A DNA stretch of 64,000 nucleotides from Bacteroidia bacterium (GCA_027493955.1 JAOSJT010000001.1:697131-761130); one strand, 5' to 3'; shown: positions 18,400-28,089, counted from the first letter of the stretch. Notes: generated from the sequence alone by a model not told the origin. A program made the numbers and translations.

Positions 18400-19707
18400 T
18401 CAGAAGCGCAGATCCCCCGTGGTACGCTGAACATCGATCAGGGCAACGCGCGCGAGGTAGCGCGCGGTGATATTCGCGGCTTCCGCCCGCACGTACTGCA
18501 ACTGTGCGTCACGAAATTCGAGCGAACTGATGACGCCTGTGTTGTAGCGTTCGAGATGGAGATCCAGGCTGCGACGAGCGGCATCGAGATTGCGTTCCGA
18601 GAGACGTGTGGCTTCCAGGCGCGCATCGAGTGTCAACAACTGTGCGCGGAGATCGGCATCGACACGCAGACGTGCTTCCTCCAGCAGGAGTCGGCGGTTT
18701 TCACGCACGAGTTCGGCGTTCTGCAATTCCGTGCTGTTGCGCAGGCCATTAAAGAGATTCAGCGAGAGGTTCAAGCCCACCGTTGCGTCGGCACTCTGTG
18801 TTGTGATGTCCTGTGAGAAACGTTCGCTGCTCGACGCGACCAGGCGGTCCGAATACCCCCATGTCGCGAACAGGCCGAGTCGCGGTAAGAAACCGGAGCG
18901 GGACGCAGTGACATCCTCCTGCGCAACCGTGAGATTTCCACTTGCAATACGCAACGCGGCATTACGCTCCCGCGCCAGCCGGAAAAGTTCATCCCGTTCC
19001 TTGTCCGTGCCCCGGACGTCTATGACGGACGTGACCTCGCAGGGAGTGTCCGCCGGGCGGCCAAGATTCAGATTCAGTTCCTGACGTGCGATATCCACGG
19101 CTAGTTGTTGTTGCAGCAATTCAAGCGAGTCGCTCGCATAGGCGACTTCAGCGGTGAGCAACGTTGTCAGCGAACCACCAAGCTCGCGGCGTACGCGTTC
19201 CTTTTCCAGACGGACCGCGGAAATCTCCAGGGAACGCCGAAGCACCAGTTCGAGCTGCTGTTGCTGTACGAGGGAAAAATATGCGCGCGCGATGGATGTC
19301 ACCGCTGCCTCGATGCCGGCTCTCGCCTGTTCTTCGCCGAGACGGGCCAGAGCGTGATAGCGGTTGCGGTCGGCGAACATTCGGAAGCCGTCGAACAGCG
19401 TCCAATTGAGAGAGAGTTGTGCCGTCATCGAGCGGGTCTCACTGTCACCGAAACTGAAGGGCGAGTTGGTTTGCTGTCTGCTGTCGAGCAGCGATCCGGA
19501 TGCCGACGCATCCAGTGTCGGCAGGAGTGCGGAGGTTCCGAACGTCGCAGTATTCATCGCGATATCGGCGCTGTTGCGCGCAATGCGGATGCTGTAGTTA
19601 TTCTCCAGGCCTATCGCAACCGCGTCTTCGAGTGTCATGTGTTGTGCCGTAGCGCGGAAGTTGACCGAAGCGACGAGCAGGATCAGAGCAGTCATGAACG
19701 CTTTCAT
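18400..19707 (-). CDS. TolC-family outer-membrane efflux channel
   Basis: 435 residues with a signal peptide ('ALILLVASVNFRATAQ') and the two-fold repeat of the outer-membrane efflux protein family: 'MTLEDAVAIGLENNYSIRIA' near the N-terminus and long alpha-hairpins containing 'LSLNWTLFDGFRMFADRN' and 'LNLSLNLFNGLRNSTELQ'. By family it forms the trimeric barrel-tunnel through the outer membrane for the RND pump encoded just before it. Its ATG overlaps the RND stop by 4 bp, so adaptor, pump and channel are one operon. The following 278 bp to the receiver gene hold no recognisable gene. Confidence 0.92.
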   Translation of the reverse strand: MKAFMTALILLVASVNFRATAQHMTLEDAVAIGLENNYSIRIARNSADIAMNTATFGTSALLPTLDASASGSLLDSRQQTNSPFSFGDSETRSMTAQLSLNWTLFDGFRMFADRNRYHALARLGEEQARAGIEAAVTSIARAYFSLVQQQQLELVLRRSLEISAVRLEKERVRRELGGSLTTLLTAEVAYASDSLELLQQQLAVDIARQELNLNLGRPADTPCEVTSVIDVRGTDKERDELFRLARERNAALRIASGNLTVAQEDVTASRSGFLPRLGLFATWGYSDRLVASSSERFSQDITTQSADATVGLNLSLNLFNGLRNSTELQNAELVRENRRLLLEEARLRVDADLRAQLLTLDARLEATRLSERNLDAARRSLDLHLERYNTGVISSLEFRDAQLQYVRAEAANITARYLARVALIDVQRTTGDLRF

Positions 19708-22700
19708 CGGTGTGCCTCCAGCCTCCGCGATTCCATGACCGCCGGCTCCACCTCTTCCGGAGTAAGATGCTTCCCGAGAATCCGCACATGCCAGATGCTT
19801 CGCAGGCGATTGACCACGAGAAAGGTGGCGGGGACGACCATCAACAGAATAAAAGTACCGAATAACAATCCGTAGGCCACGGAAATCGCCATCGGAATGA
19901 GAAACTGCGCCTGTCGGCTGGTCTCGAGAATGAGCGGAGCGAGTCCGACGGCGGTGGTGAGCGTTGTCAGAAGAATGGGTCGGAGTCGCGCCACCGTTGC
20001 CTTGTGGACGGCCTCGAAAACCGGCATGCCGGCTCGCAGGTTTCTGTTGATCTGATCAATCAGGACAATGCTGTCGTTGATGATAATACCGACCAGTGCG
20101 ATCAACCCGTAGAGCGACAGCGTGTTGAGCTGTACACCATGGATACCATGACCCCACACCGCGCCGAGTATACCGAGCGGGATGATGCTGAACACAATAC
20201 CCGCCTGCGCATAGGAGCGGAATACGAGAACGACAAGAATGAACATCGCCAGCAATGCCACGGAAAATGCGGAGCGCATGGAATTCACGGATTTCTCCTG
20301 GCCGCGGGACTGGCCTTCGAATGAGGCCCGCACACCTTGCACACCCGCAAGTATGGGCGGAAGGATATCTTCGCGAATCTGCCCGAGTATGGGAGGAAGA
20401 TCGGCATTATGGTCGGCGAGATTCGCTTCGATCTTTATCTCGCGCATGTTTTCCAGCCGATTGATCGTTGTGATGCCGCGCTGTATGGAATATTCGGCCA
20501 ACTCCGAGAAGGGATATTCCGCACCATCCGGCGTTCTGATACGCATACGGTCAATGAAACCCAGCGACGACCTGTCCTCCGGACGATAGCGCACCCAGAC
20601 GCGGATTTCGTCGCGGCCCCGCTGTATCCGTTGCACCTCCTGTCCGAAAAAGCCCTGACGCACTTGTGTTGTGACGTCACGCAGGGTCAGGCCCAGAGCG
20701 TATGCTCGCGGTTTGAGTCGCACATCAATTTCCCGTCGTCCTTCCTGATCCGAGTCGGTGACATCCTTGAGCGTGGGTAAATTGTTCAGCTCACCAACAA
20801 GCCGGTTGCGCGCTTTTGACAGCTGTTCGAGATCGGAACCGAGCAAGCTGACGGAGACCGGTTTTCCAAAAAATCCAATCCTGCCGTAGGTCAGTTTTTG
20901 CGCTTCGTGAATCGGACCAACGGCATCGCGCAACATGTTTGCCAGCTGCGGTGTGTCCATATCACGCTCTTCGCTGTCGAGGAGTTGCAGCGTGATCATA
21001 CCAACATGACTGCCATTTTCGCCGAAATCGTTCCTTCCGATGTCACGCTTGATGCCGAGTACGACGTCCTTCCCGTCTTCCCGCTTCGATTTCAACTCTT
21101 TGTTCAATTTCCAGGCTTTGGCCTCGATGAGACGAAGCAGAGAATCCGTATCGGCTTCCTGACGTCCCGGAACCAATGATATGCTTACCGGAAGCGTGTC
21201 ACCATCAATAAAGGGAAAGAAGGTAACGCCGATATGCCCGCCGCGAAGAAGTCCGAGAGTGATGAGGACGGCGGCGACAGGAGTCACAACGGTGAGCCAT
21301 TTGTGCTCGAGCGCGAACCGCAGGGAAGGAGAAAAAAAGCGATGCGTCATCCATTCGATGAAACCATTTATGCGTTTCCGTATGGGAGCATCCTCGCGGT
21401 GGGCGTGAAGACCTTTGGAATGCGCCAGATGCGCCGGGAGAATGAAAAACGATTCGATGAGAGAAAACGCCAGCGTGGCGATCACCACGAGCGCCATATG
21501 CCAGATGAATTTCCCGAGAAAACCTTCCAGGAAAAAGAACGGCGAAAATGCAATAATGGTGGTAAGCACCGACGCCGTCACCGGCGCCACCATTTCTTTC
21601 GTTCCGTCGATGGCCGAAAGCAGAGCGGATTTGCCGCTCTCGTAGTGGGAATAGATGTTCTCGGCGACGACAATGGCATCGTCAACAAGAATACCGACCA
21701 CAACAATCATACCGAACAGCGAGATGACGTTGATGGTTATGCCGACAAAGCCGGCCACGATGAACATGCCCGCGAAGGAAAAGGGAATACCGACCGAAAC
21801 CCAGAAGGAGAGGCGGAGATTCAGGAAAAATCCCAGCGTGATGATGACCAGCGCAAGCCCCATCAGTCCATTGTTGATCAGCAGATCCAGGCGCTGACTC
21901 AGAGCGACGGTACGATCATCCAGGACGTACGATTGAATCTCGCGATGATTGTCGTTGAAGGAAGCAACGAGGCGCTTTGCTGTGCCGGCGATTGCGAGGA
22001 TGTCTTCCTCGCGAGTCTTGTCTATGTTGAGAATGACGGCCGGTTGTCCGTTGTACCAGCTTCGGTCGGGAACATCTTCCCAGCGTTCGTGTATGCCTGC
22101 GATGTCCGCCAGTCGGATCACCTGACCATCCGCTCCACCGCGCACGACCAGATCGGATAATTCCTTCGCGAAATACTTCCTGGCATTGGCGCGGATGAGG
22201 ATTTCCTCATCTTGTGTATCGAACTTCCCGCCCGAAAGGTTTATGTTTTCCGAGGCGACCGCGGAGGCGAGCTCACTGAAACGCATTCCGTACCGCCGCA
22301 AATCCTCCTCCGATACCTCGAGGGAAAATTCGAGCAGCGGTACTCCCTCGATATCCACCTGTGAAATTTCCGGTGTCGCGAGCAGATCATCGCGGAAACG
22401 CTCCGCGTAATACTTCAGATTGTAAAGATCTGTCGCACCGTACAGGACAACGGAAAGTGCGCGGGATCGAAATTTCTGTTCAAAGATGATGGGCTTTTCG
22501 CTGCCGAGCGGAAAGGAATTGATCCGGTCCACCGCGTTCTTAACATCCGCCGTCACCACATCCATATCGGCTTTCGGAAGCACCTCGACAGTGATGAGAC
22601 CGAAGTTTTCCCGTGACACCGAGGTGACACGATCGATGCCTTCCAGACCGTCTATGGCTTCCTCGATTTTCAACACCACGCCTTCTTCGACTTCCTCCGG

Positions 22701-22868
22701 CGATGCCCCGGGAAACACCACCTGCACCGTCAGGAGATCGGGGCGCGTTTCGGGAAAAAAGGAAAACTTGAGGTTGAAAAGGAAGAGTAAACCGAAGATG
22801 ATGATGCCGAACATGAGTACATTCGTCCAGACCGTATGCTGTACGAAGTACGCGATGATACGCATCAT
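19704..22868 (-). CDS. RND-family efflux pump, inner-membrane permease
   Basis: 1054 residues, usual for HAE-type RND permeases (AcrB/SwrC relatives). The N-terminal helix is followed by 'FFPETRPDLLTVQVVFPGASPEEVEEGV', the porter domain start, and TM4 carries the proton-relay acidic pair in 'GILVDDAIVVAENI'. The second half has 'GIIINDSIVLIDQINRN' and the usual 'RLRPILLTTLTTAVGLAPL'. It uses the proton gradient to expel amphipathic compounds. It overlaps its neighbours on both sides by 4 bp (ATGA). The substrate cannot be read from sequence; the lack of RND heavy-metal signatures favours organic substrates. Confidence 0.95.
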   Translation of the reverse strand: MMRIIAYFVQHTVWTNVLMFGIIIFGLLFLFNLKFSFFPETRPDLLTVQVVFPGASPEEVEEGVVLKIEEAIDGLEGIDRVTSVSRENFGLITVEVLPKADMDVVTADVKNAVDRINSFPLGSEKPIIFEQKFRSRALSVVLYGATDLYNLKYYAERFRDDLLATPEISQVDIEGVPLLEFSLEVSEEDLRRYGMRFSELASAVASENINLSGGKFDTQDEEILIRANARKYFAKELSDLVVRGGADGQVIRLADIAGIHERWEDVPDRSWYNGQPAVILNIDKTREEDILAIAGTAKRLVASFNDNHREIQSYVLDDRTVALSQRLDLLINNGLMGLALVIITLGFFLNLRLSFWVSVGIPFSFAGMFIVAGFVGITINVISLFGMIVVVGILVDDAIVVAENIYSHYESGKSALLSAIDGTKEMVAPVTASVLTTIIAFSPFFFLEGFLGKFIWHMALVVIATLAFSLIESFFILPAHLAHSKGLHAHREDAPIRKRINGFIEWMTHRFFSPSLRFALEHKWLTVVTPVAAVLITLGLLRGGHIGVTFFPFIDGDTLPVSISLVPGRQEADTDSLLRLIEAKAWKLNKELKSKREDGKDVVLGIKRDIGRNDFGENGSHVGMITLQLLDSEERDMDTPQLANMLRDAVGPIHEAQKLTYGRIGFFGKPVSVSLLGSDLEQLSKARNRLVGELNNLPTLKDVTDSDQEGRREIDVRLKPRAYALGLTLRDVTTQVRQGFFGQEVQRIQRGRDEIRVWVRYRPEDRSSLGFIDRMRIRTPDGAEYPFSELAEYSIQRGITTINRLENMREIKIEANLADHNADLPPILGQIREDILPPILAGVQGVRASFEGQSRGQEKSVNSMRSAFSVALLAMFILVVLVFRSYAQAGIVFSIIPLGILGAVWGHGIHGVQLNTLSLYGLIALVGIIINDSIVLIDQINRNLRAGMPVFEAVHKATVARLRPILLTTLTTAVGLAPLILETSRQAQFLIPMAISVAYGLLFGTFILLMVVPATFLVVNRLRSIWHVRILGKHLTPEEVEPAVMESRRLEAHR

Positions 22869-24040
22869 TGTCCGCCGGCCTCCTCGCCGGAAAACTTCGC
22901 CTGTACCGGCATGCCCGGAGCGACACCCTGCATCAGTTCCGTGACGAGTGTATCTCCGTCGGAGAGCCCGCGATTGACTAAAACACTTTGAGCGCCGGAA
23001 TTGATCAGATCAACCTCACGTCGCACGAGCGCTCCATCGTGCACAAGGTAGACGTAGCGATTGTCATACACCGCCCGACGCGGTACACGCACAGCGGCCT
23101 CGAGTCCCTTTCCCGGGATGCGGGCGCTTACATACATGCCCTCGATCAATCCGGCGGGAGTAGAGACCGAGACGAATACGGGCACCGTCTGCGTGCGCTT
23201 GTCGACAGATGTTCCTATACGCGCGACCCGACCCGACCAGATGCGATCCTCACCGGAGCGCAGAAACACCTCCGCGTCTGATTTCAGCCAGGGCAATTCG
23301 GACGCCGGGATCGGGAGTTCTATCTCCATATTCTCCAGGCTGATGATCTCGCCCACGGGAGATCCGCTTCTGGTGGAGGAACCGGGTCTGAGAGTGGTGG
23401 AAACAATGCTGCCGTCGAAGGGCGCACGAATGCGGTGCTTCTCCAGCGTGATCTCCAGATTCTTGGTTGTGTAAAATAACTTGTAGACCTGTGCGCGGGT
23501 CAGTAAGAGCTTCACGTTTCTGCTCGCCGGTTCCGGCAGTTCTTCGAGCATGCTGTAGAAGGCGCAGCGATCAAAATAGCGCTGCCAGGTTTCATACTCC
23601 TCCGGGAAATCCACTTTGAGTTCAGGCAACACCGAAGCGAGCGCGTTCAGGAAGTCGCTTTTGGAACTGTTCAGATTCAGCTCTGCCTGTCTGTCGTCTA
23701 TCCGCAACAACACCTGTCCCCGACGAAATCGCTGTGCGGGCTTGAAGGGAACGTCGCCCGTTTCGGCGAGGCCGCTCACTTCGCTGATCAACTGCACAGG
23801 TTGAGAGGACACGACGCGGCCTAACGCCTCGATCTCCACTGCCATGGCAGAAAGGCGAATGACGGTGGCGTCCACCGGCTTGACCATTTTCGCGGGTGGT
23901 CTGCGAGGCGGTTCTTCCTTCATTCCCGCCAACACCTGCATGAGTACGAAACCGGCACCGAGAATGAGAATGGGCAGGGCGTAGTAATAATACTTTCGCC
24001 TTGATGGCGTGGAGGGTGATGGTGTATGATGTTCTGTCAT
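22865..24040 (-). CDS. RND efflux periplasmic adaptor (membrane fusion protein)
   Basis: 391 residues. One N-terminal membrane anchor ('YYYYALPILILGAGFVLMQVLAG'), then the HlyD/MFP pattern: first lipoyl half with 'VEIEALGRVVSSQPVQLISEVSG', helical hairpin in the middle, second lipoyl half 'LEITLEKHRIRAPFDGSIV', and beta-barrel/membrane-proximal parts with 'GMYVSARIPGKGLEAAVRVP'. It bridges the RND pump and the TolC-like channel. It is the first gene of the operon; the 281 bp upstream to the DoxX gene contain no clear gene and presumably hold the promoter. Confidence 0.92.
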   Translation of the reverse strand: MTEHHTPSPSTPSRRKYYYYALPILILGAGFVLMQVLAGMKEEPPRRPPAKMVKPVDATVIRLSAMAVEIEALGRVVSSQPVQLISEVSGLAETGDVPFKPAQRFRRGQVLLRIDDRQAELNLNSSKSDFLNALASVLPELKVDFPEEYETWQRYFDRCAFYSMLEELPEPASRNVKLLLTRAQVYKLFYTTKNLEITLEKHRIRAPFDGSIVSTTLRPGSSTRSGSPVGEIISLENMEIELPIPASELPWLKSDAEVFLRSGEDRIWSGRVARIGTSVDKRTQTVPVFVSVSTPAGLIEGMYVSARIPGKGLEAAVRVPRRAVYDNRYVYLVHDGALVRREVDLINSGAQSVLVNRGLSDGDTLVTELMQGVAPGMPVQAKFSGEEAGGQ

Positions 24041-24321
24041 GGAATAGTCTGAATTTTGGTAATACTAACCAACACCGCTTTTCGTGAATTTGGTTTCACC
24101 GGGTGCGGTGGAGCGGTACGACGGATCGCCCATGGCGGTGATGCGCCACACCCACAGGCGAAGTACAGGGATATGGCGCGAGAGTATTGAAAATGGCCGA
24201 AAATGTCGAAAAAATCGAGCTGCCGCAAGCGGTAACCCGTGCGGGCATGCTCCTCATCGCCTGTGGCGTTTCGGAAGAGTGGGAGACCGTGACGCTCGTG
24301 GCCGCCGGCGCGTCCCGCGGT

Positions 24322-24768
24322 TCAACCCCAGTACCGTCTGGTCAGGGCCCTGTCGACGGAAGCCGTTCCGCTTCCCGCGATCATAATGATGAGGGCGAGT
24401 CCGAACACAAGCAAATGATACTCGAAGCCTTCACCCTCTTTCATTCCGCTCCAGTTCATGAAAAAGCCATACGCGTAATGCACCTTGATGATCGTTCCCA
24501 GCATTATCGCGGCTATCCACAGCGCCATGAATCTCCCTGCCAGACCGATCAGCAGGCTGATGACCCCGATGGTTTCGCCTGCTATCACCGCGATTCCAAG
24601 ATAGTAGGGAATACCTTGAAGCACGAAGTCATCGAGCGCGGGGATGAGGCCTTTCCCGCCGAACATACCGAGAGATTTCTGCAGACCGTGCGGGAGGAGT
24701 ACAACAGCAAGCGTAATGCGTGCGACGAGGCCGGCGGAGTGATCTTCAGTGAAAACGAACTGTGCCAT
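24322..24768 (-). CDS. DoxX-family membrane protein
   Basis: 148 residues with four hydrophobic helices, standard for DoxX. Family pattern 'LVARITLAVVLLPHGLQKSLGMFGG' at the first helix and 'IAVIAGETIGVISLLIGLAGRFMAL' in the middle. DoxX-like proteins lie in the inner membrane and are linked to redox or oxidative-stress functions, but the exact reaction is unsettled. The next upstream gene, an NmrA-type oxidoreductase, is on the same strand 219 bp away and separated by a large palindrome, so co-transcription is uncertain. Confidence 0.85.
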   Translation of the reverse strand: MAQFVFTEDHSAGLVARITLAVVLLPHGLQKSLGMFGGKGLIPALDDFVLQGIPYYLGIAVIAGETIGVISLLIGLAGRFMALWIAAIMLGTIIKVHYAYGFFMNWSGMKEGEGFEYHLLVFGLALIIMIAGSGTASVDRALTRRYWG

Positions 24769-24911
24769 GAGTGTATCCGGTTAATCGTAATGACAGATGG
24801 TTACAAAGGAAATAATCATGTGTAGCCGAAATGGCTCGCGTCGCTCCGTTGGAGCACAAAATTCAGACAGCAATGAGCCCTGGTGCTTTCTGTTCGCGTG
24901 CCCGTATGCGT

Positions 24912-24950
24912 ACGTCGTGCCGCGACGCACCGTCGGCCGCGGCACGACGT
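24912..24950. repeat. Perfect 13-bp inverted repeat, 13-nt loop
   Basis: ACGTCGTGCCGCG at 24912-24924 and its exact complement at 24938-24950. It would form a very stable hairpin between two same-strand genes. No T-run follows on either strand, so it is not a standard terminator; it may be a REP-like element, a processing site or an operator. Confidence 0.85.
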
Positions 24951-24986
24951 GTCCGGAAACCAGGAGCTGCGGAAATGTACAGCGCC

Positions 24987-25874
24987 TCATGTCGCATGAT
25001 ACACAGCCGCAAAGGTCGGCGCAAAGGCCTCGATGGAAGTCGGAGTCGTATTCAATGAATTCCGCGGCTGGTTGACGCATATCAAGCGCTCGTTGATAGC
25101 CCGGGCGAGTTCCGTCATCTCCTTGGCAGCATTGTCGGAATATCCTGTTCGCCGCAAACCTTCCCGCATGTCGTCATAGGTGAACGTCACATACGGCAAA
25201 TCGTCTTTACCGATCAAGGCGCCAAAAACACGTGCCGTTTCATGCAGGGTCGCATCGCGCTCGCCGAGGAGCTCCCGGATCTGGACACCGGTGAAATTTC
25301 TTGCGATCAGCGCCTCCGCGGCCACGGGTGCGATGTCGCGAGTGGCGATCATCGCGAACGGCACATCGCCTTTGATAGCGCCGCCCATCATGCCGCTATG
25401 CTTAATCAGCGGGATGGAGGCCAATAAATTTTCCATGAAATACGTGGGGCGAAGGTGCAGCACGTTGATACCGGGGATGCTGTTGAGGCGCTGCTCCTGA
25501 TCATGTAACCCCTTGACAGGGCCTGTTCCTTCGGCAAGATGTGCACCGTGGCTGCTCAGATGCACAACGTGCGTAATGCCGCTTCCCCTCAGGGCGGTGA
25601 TGACGGAATCACCGACGTAGCGGCTATGATTGCGGACATTCTCCGCGTCATTTCGTTGCGGCGTCATCACGAAGGCGGCACCCGCTCCCTGAAACGCCTG
25701 TTGAAGAAATTCGCTGTCCAAAACATCGCCAATGGCGATATCGGCTCCAAGATCCGCGAGCGGACGTAGGCGCGCTGTATGCCTTCCGATCACCCGGACA
25801 CGCATCCCGTGCTCGAGAAGAATGCGTGCGGTTTGACTTCCCACATTTCCCGATGCGCCCATGAGAACAATCAT
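24987..25874 (-). CDS. NAD(P)-binding NmrA/atypical SDR-family protein
   Basis: 295 residues. The N-terminal Rossmann motif is 'MIVLMGASGNVGSQTARILLE', cut here as GASGNVG, followed by 'RVRVIGRHTARLRPL' (basic residue after beta-2, suggesting NADP(H)) and 'VVHLSSHGAHL'. Members of this family act as quinone or sugar-nucleotide reductases or as redox sensors, and the substrate cannot be told. AAGGAG lies 6 bases before the ATG and supports the start. Upstream (25875-26544) there is no intact gene. Confidence 0.85.
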   Translation of the reverse strand: MIVLMGASGNVGSQTARILLEHGMRVRVIGRHTARLRPLADLGADIAIGDVLDSEFLQQAFQGAGAAFVMTPQRNDAENVRNHSRYVGDSVITALRGSGITHVVHLSSHGAHLAEGTGPVKGLHDQEQRLNSIPGINVLHLRPTYFMENLLASIPLIKHSGMMGGAIKGDVPFAMIATRDIAPVAAEALIARNFTGVQIRELLGERDATLHETARVFGALIGKDDLPYVTFTYDDMREGLRRTGYSDNAAKEMTELARAINERLICVNQPRNSLNTTPTSIEAFAPTFAAVYHAT

Positions 25875-26177
25875 GACAGTCTCCTTTTCGATGTTGGTGA
25901 AGGATGATCTGTAAACGCGTTGGATTTGTGACGTCGTACGTCGGGAAGATACGGTATTTCGTCATCAGCCGAAAGGAATAGTTTTGCGCGCAACTGCGCG
26001 CGTCACATGCATACGAATAGCTGTCGTCACCGAATACCGGGCTAACGAGATGCCGGGTACGATGTATGTATGACGCAATGCGCACCGGGCAACAGGGCTG
26101 CCTTTCTGCCTTGAAGCCGTTCACGATTTGCATGTGCATTATATTTCATGTGTCCTGCACAAATCAGGGAGCATGCC

Positions 26178-26297
26178 GTGAAGAGACTCAAAGAACTCAG
26201 TACCCGCCGCCTACGGGGTTTCGATTATTCCCAACCCGCGAAGCATCTGATCGTGTTCAAGACCAGGGGAATGCCGGGATATTCGGAACAACGATGA
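26178..26297 (+). pseudogene. Remnant of a REP-associated tyrosine transposase (RAYT) N-terminus
   Basis: A short GTG-started frame of 39 codons reads 'RRLRGFDYSQPAKHLIVF', which resembles the N-terminal signature of RAYT/IS200-like transposases (typically R-x-R-L-x-G-Y-D-Y-S-x-P-G-x-Y-F-V-T). It then runs into a stop, and neither the HUH motif nor the catalytic Tyr follows. REP-like palindromes lie just downstream, as expected near RAYT genes. The rest of the gene-free stretch 25875-26544 shows nothing else I recognise. Confidence 0.5.
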
Positions 26298-26322
26298 ACG
26301 GCGTGACCATTCCGCATCTGGT

Positions 26323-26400
26323 CGTGCCGCTGTGGCGATACATGAATCGCCCACTTCCGCTTCGGCTCGTGCTGCTGCGGCGATACATGAATCGCCCACT
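26323..26400. repeat. Two copies of a 45-bp REP-like unit
   Basis: Two direct copies, 45 bp apart, of a segment whose core is the palindrome GGCGATACATGAATCGCC (26334-26351 and 26379-26396; 6-bp arms, 6-nt loop). Surrounding bases (CGTGC.GCTG.) are also conserved. Such palindromes are typical REP sequences associated with RAYT transposases, consistent with the remnant just upstream. Confidence 0.8.
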
Positions 26401-26544
26401 CCAGGGAAAATCCGACATCCTGCATCCGTTGTGTTTTACGTAAAATAAACCGTAATTTTGTCTATCGACCCCGGGATTGATGTCCGAGGCCACAGCCGTT
26501 ACCACCGACGCTGTCCACTCCTCCACAATTTCTGGAAACCGTGT

Positions 26545-27423
26545 ATGAAGCGCTCTCTACTTCTTCTTTCGCTCTTCCTCCTTCTTGTTTCCTCACAAAG
26601 TTTCTCCTCCGGTTGGCCGCGAGCACAGCGCCAGACGTACCTGCATCTGGGATGGAGTGGATTCAGCACCGATACCTATCTCGCGGGTTCGACACCCGTG
26701 ACACTGGAGAATCTGAGCGAAAATTCTTTCGCTTTCTACGGTGAGTATGGTTATTCGGAGAGACTTACCGGAACCGTACGCCTGCCTGGCTATCGGATGC
26801 TCTCTCTGCGCACCAAGGATGGTCTGACCTCGAATGTCCAGGCACCCGGAGATGTCGAAGCCGGGCTGCGCTATGCATGGATACACGATGGATCAACCGT
26901 GTTCAGCACCGGCATTACCGCATCGTTTCCGCTTGGGGAAACGTCGGACAGAATGGGGCTGTGGACCGGTGACGGCGAGTATAATCAGCTGTTCTCTCTC
27001 AATCTGGAACACCGTCTGACAGCGTTCCCCGCTTGCGCAGCACTAGCCCTCGGCTTTAATAATCGAAACGCCGGCTATTCCGATGAGCTTATCCTGGGGG
27101 CCCAAATCGGTGTGCGTACCGTCGGACCGATTTCTCTCAGCATGCTGTTGCTTGCAGTGGAGCCCCTGAAAAACGGTTCGCTCGATTATTTCGGAGGCAA
27201 TTACGGTTTTGCCACAAACAGGCAGCGCTACCTGCAGTATGGACCGGAACTCAGCATCGACCTCATGGATGGCTTCGGTATGAACATCGCCGTGCTCGCG
27301 GTAACCCGCGCGGAAAATGTTGCCTCGGCGGTGACTGTCCGTAGCGGTGTGTATTTCACCCTGGACGGCACCCGGCCTGCCCGGGTCTTGCTTTCGGAAG
27401 GGGATGTCCAGACAGGGCAGTAA
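26545..27423 (+). CDS. Exported, probably outer-membrane beta-barrel protein
   Basis: 292 residues from the ATG at 26545, which starts a clear signal peptide ('MKRSLLLLSLFLLLVSS'). A longer frame from a TTG at 26458 is possible but would bury the signal peptide. The mature protein alternates polar and hydrophobic residues in strand-length blocks ('RLTGTVRLPGYRMLSL', 'STVFSTGITASFPLGET', 'SISLSMLLLAVE'-like) and resembles MetA-pathway/transporter-type OM barrels in pattern only; it has no motif I can name. A strong terminator follows 18 bp after the stop, so it is a single-gene unit. Confidence 0.72.
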   Translation: MKRSLLLLSLFLLLVSSQSFSSGWPRAQRQTYLHLGWSGFSTDTYLAGSTPVTLENLSENSFAFYGEYGYSERLTGTVRLPGYRMLSLRTKDGLTSNVQAPGDVEAGLRYAWIHDGSTVFSTGITASFPLGETSDRMGLWTGDGEYNQLFSLNLEHRLTAFPACAALALGFNNRNAGYSDELILGAQIGVRTVGPISLSMLLLAVEPLKNGSLDYFGGNYGFATNRQRYLQYGPELSIDLMDGFGMNIAVLAVTRAENVASAVTVRSGVYFTLDGTRPARVLLSEGDVQTGQ

Positions 27424-27441
27424 CCGAAGCGTGCGTTGTGC

Positions 27442-27472
27442 ATCCGGCGGCTCCTCCGCCGGATTTTTTTTT
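27442..27472 (+). terminator. Rho-independent terminator
   Basis: Perfect 9-bp stem ATCCGGCGG / CCGCCGGAT with a 5-nt loop followed by nine T residues, 18 bp after the stop of the gene ending at 27423. Confidence 0.93.
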
Positions 27473-27522
27473 GCCCGTGTGTTCCGTATTCTATACGATA
27501 GAGTTCAGTACACACGGTCACT

Positions 27523-28089
27523 ATGAATTACAGGGATCAACAGCCGTCACCACCTCGCCCTTTCCCTCGATCCTACTGGGTGAAAGCGGGATCTCTGCTT
27601 GCAGGATATTATCCGGGTTCGACTGATCCCGGGGAAGAAGCTTCGAAGCTTCAGCGGCTTCTCGAATGCGGCGTATCCAGAATCATCAATCTTGTGGAGA
27701 GATACGAGATAACCCTCGCCGGAGTGGCCGTGGTCGACTACACGGACGCATTGATGGAGCAGGCTTTCGCTACAGACCGGGACGTTTGCATCTGCCGCTT
27801 TCCTGTGCAGGATATGTCCGTGCCCGATCACAAGACTATGAGGGAAATTCTCGATACCATAGACATGGCAATCGCGGAAGGGGAACTGGTGTATGTTCAT
27901 TGCCTGGGTGGTCTCGGTCGCACAGGTACCGTAATCGGTTGCTGGCTCGCCAGACACGCGTACGCGACGGGCGAAGAGGTTTTGGCCACAATCGAGAGTT
28001 TGCGCCGAGATGACGCGAAGCGTTTCAGCGCATCCCCGCAAACCTGGGAGCAATGCGAATTCGTCAAGCGCTGGATCCCCGGGGAATGA
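27523..28089 (+). CDS. Dual-specificity/tyrosine protein phosphatase
   Basis: 188 residues, cytoplasmic. The P-loop signature HCxxxxxR is intact as 'VYVHCLGGLGRTG', with nucleophile Cys127 and Arg133; the general-acid Asp is probably Asp97 in 'FPVQDMSVPD'. This fits the cysteine phosphatase superfamily; an inositol- or RNA-phosphate substrate is also possible for this subgroup. No Shine-Dalgarno is obvious. Its stop overlaps the start of the AddB-like gene (ATGA), so it heads a three-gene operon with a nuclease-helicase pair, an unusual association. Confidence 0.87.
   Translation: MNYRDQQPSPPRPFPRSYWVKAGSLLAGYYPGSTDPGEEASKLQRLLECGVSRIINLVERYEITLAGVAVVDYTDALMEQAFATDRDVCICRFPVQDMSVPDHKTMREILDTIDMAIAEGELVYVHCLGGLGRTGTVIGCWLARHAYATGEEVLATIESLRRDDAKRFSASPQTWEQCEFVKRWIPGE

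Noticed and set aside
26458-26544. TTG-started extension of the exported protein at 26545
   Set aside because: It would add 29 non-signal residues before a clear signal peptide starting at the ATG.
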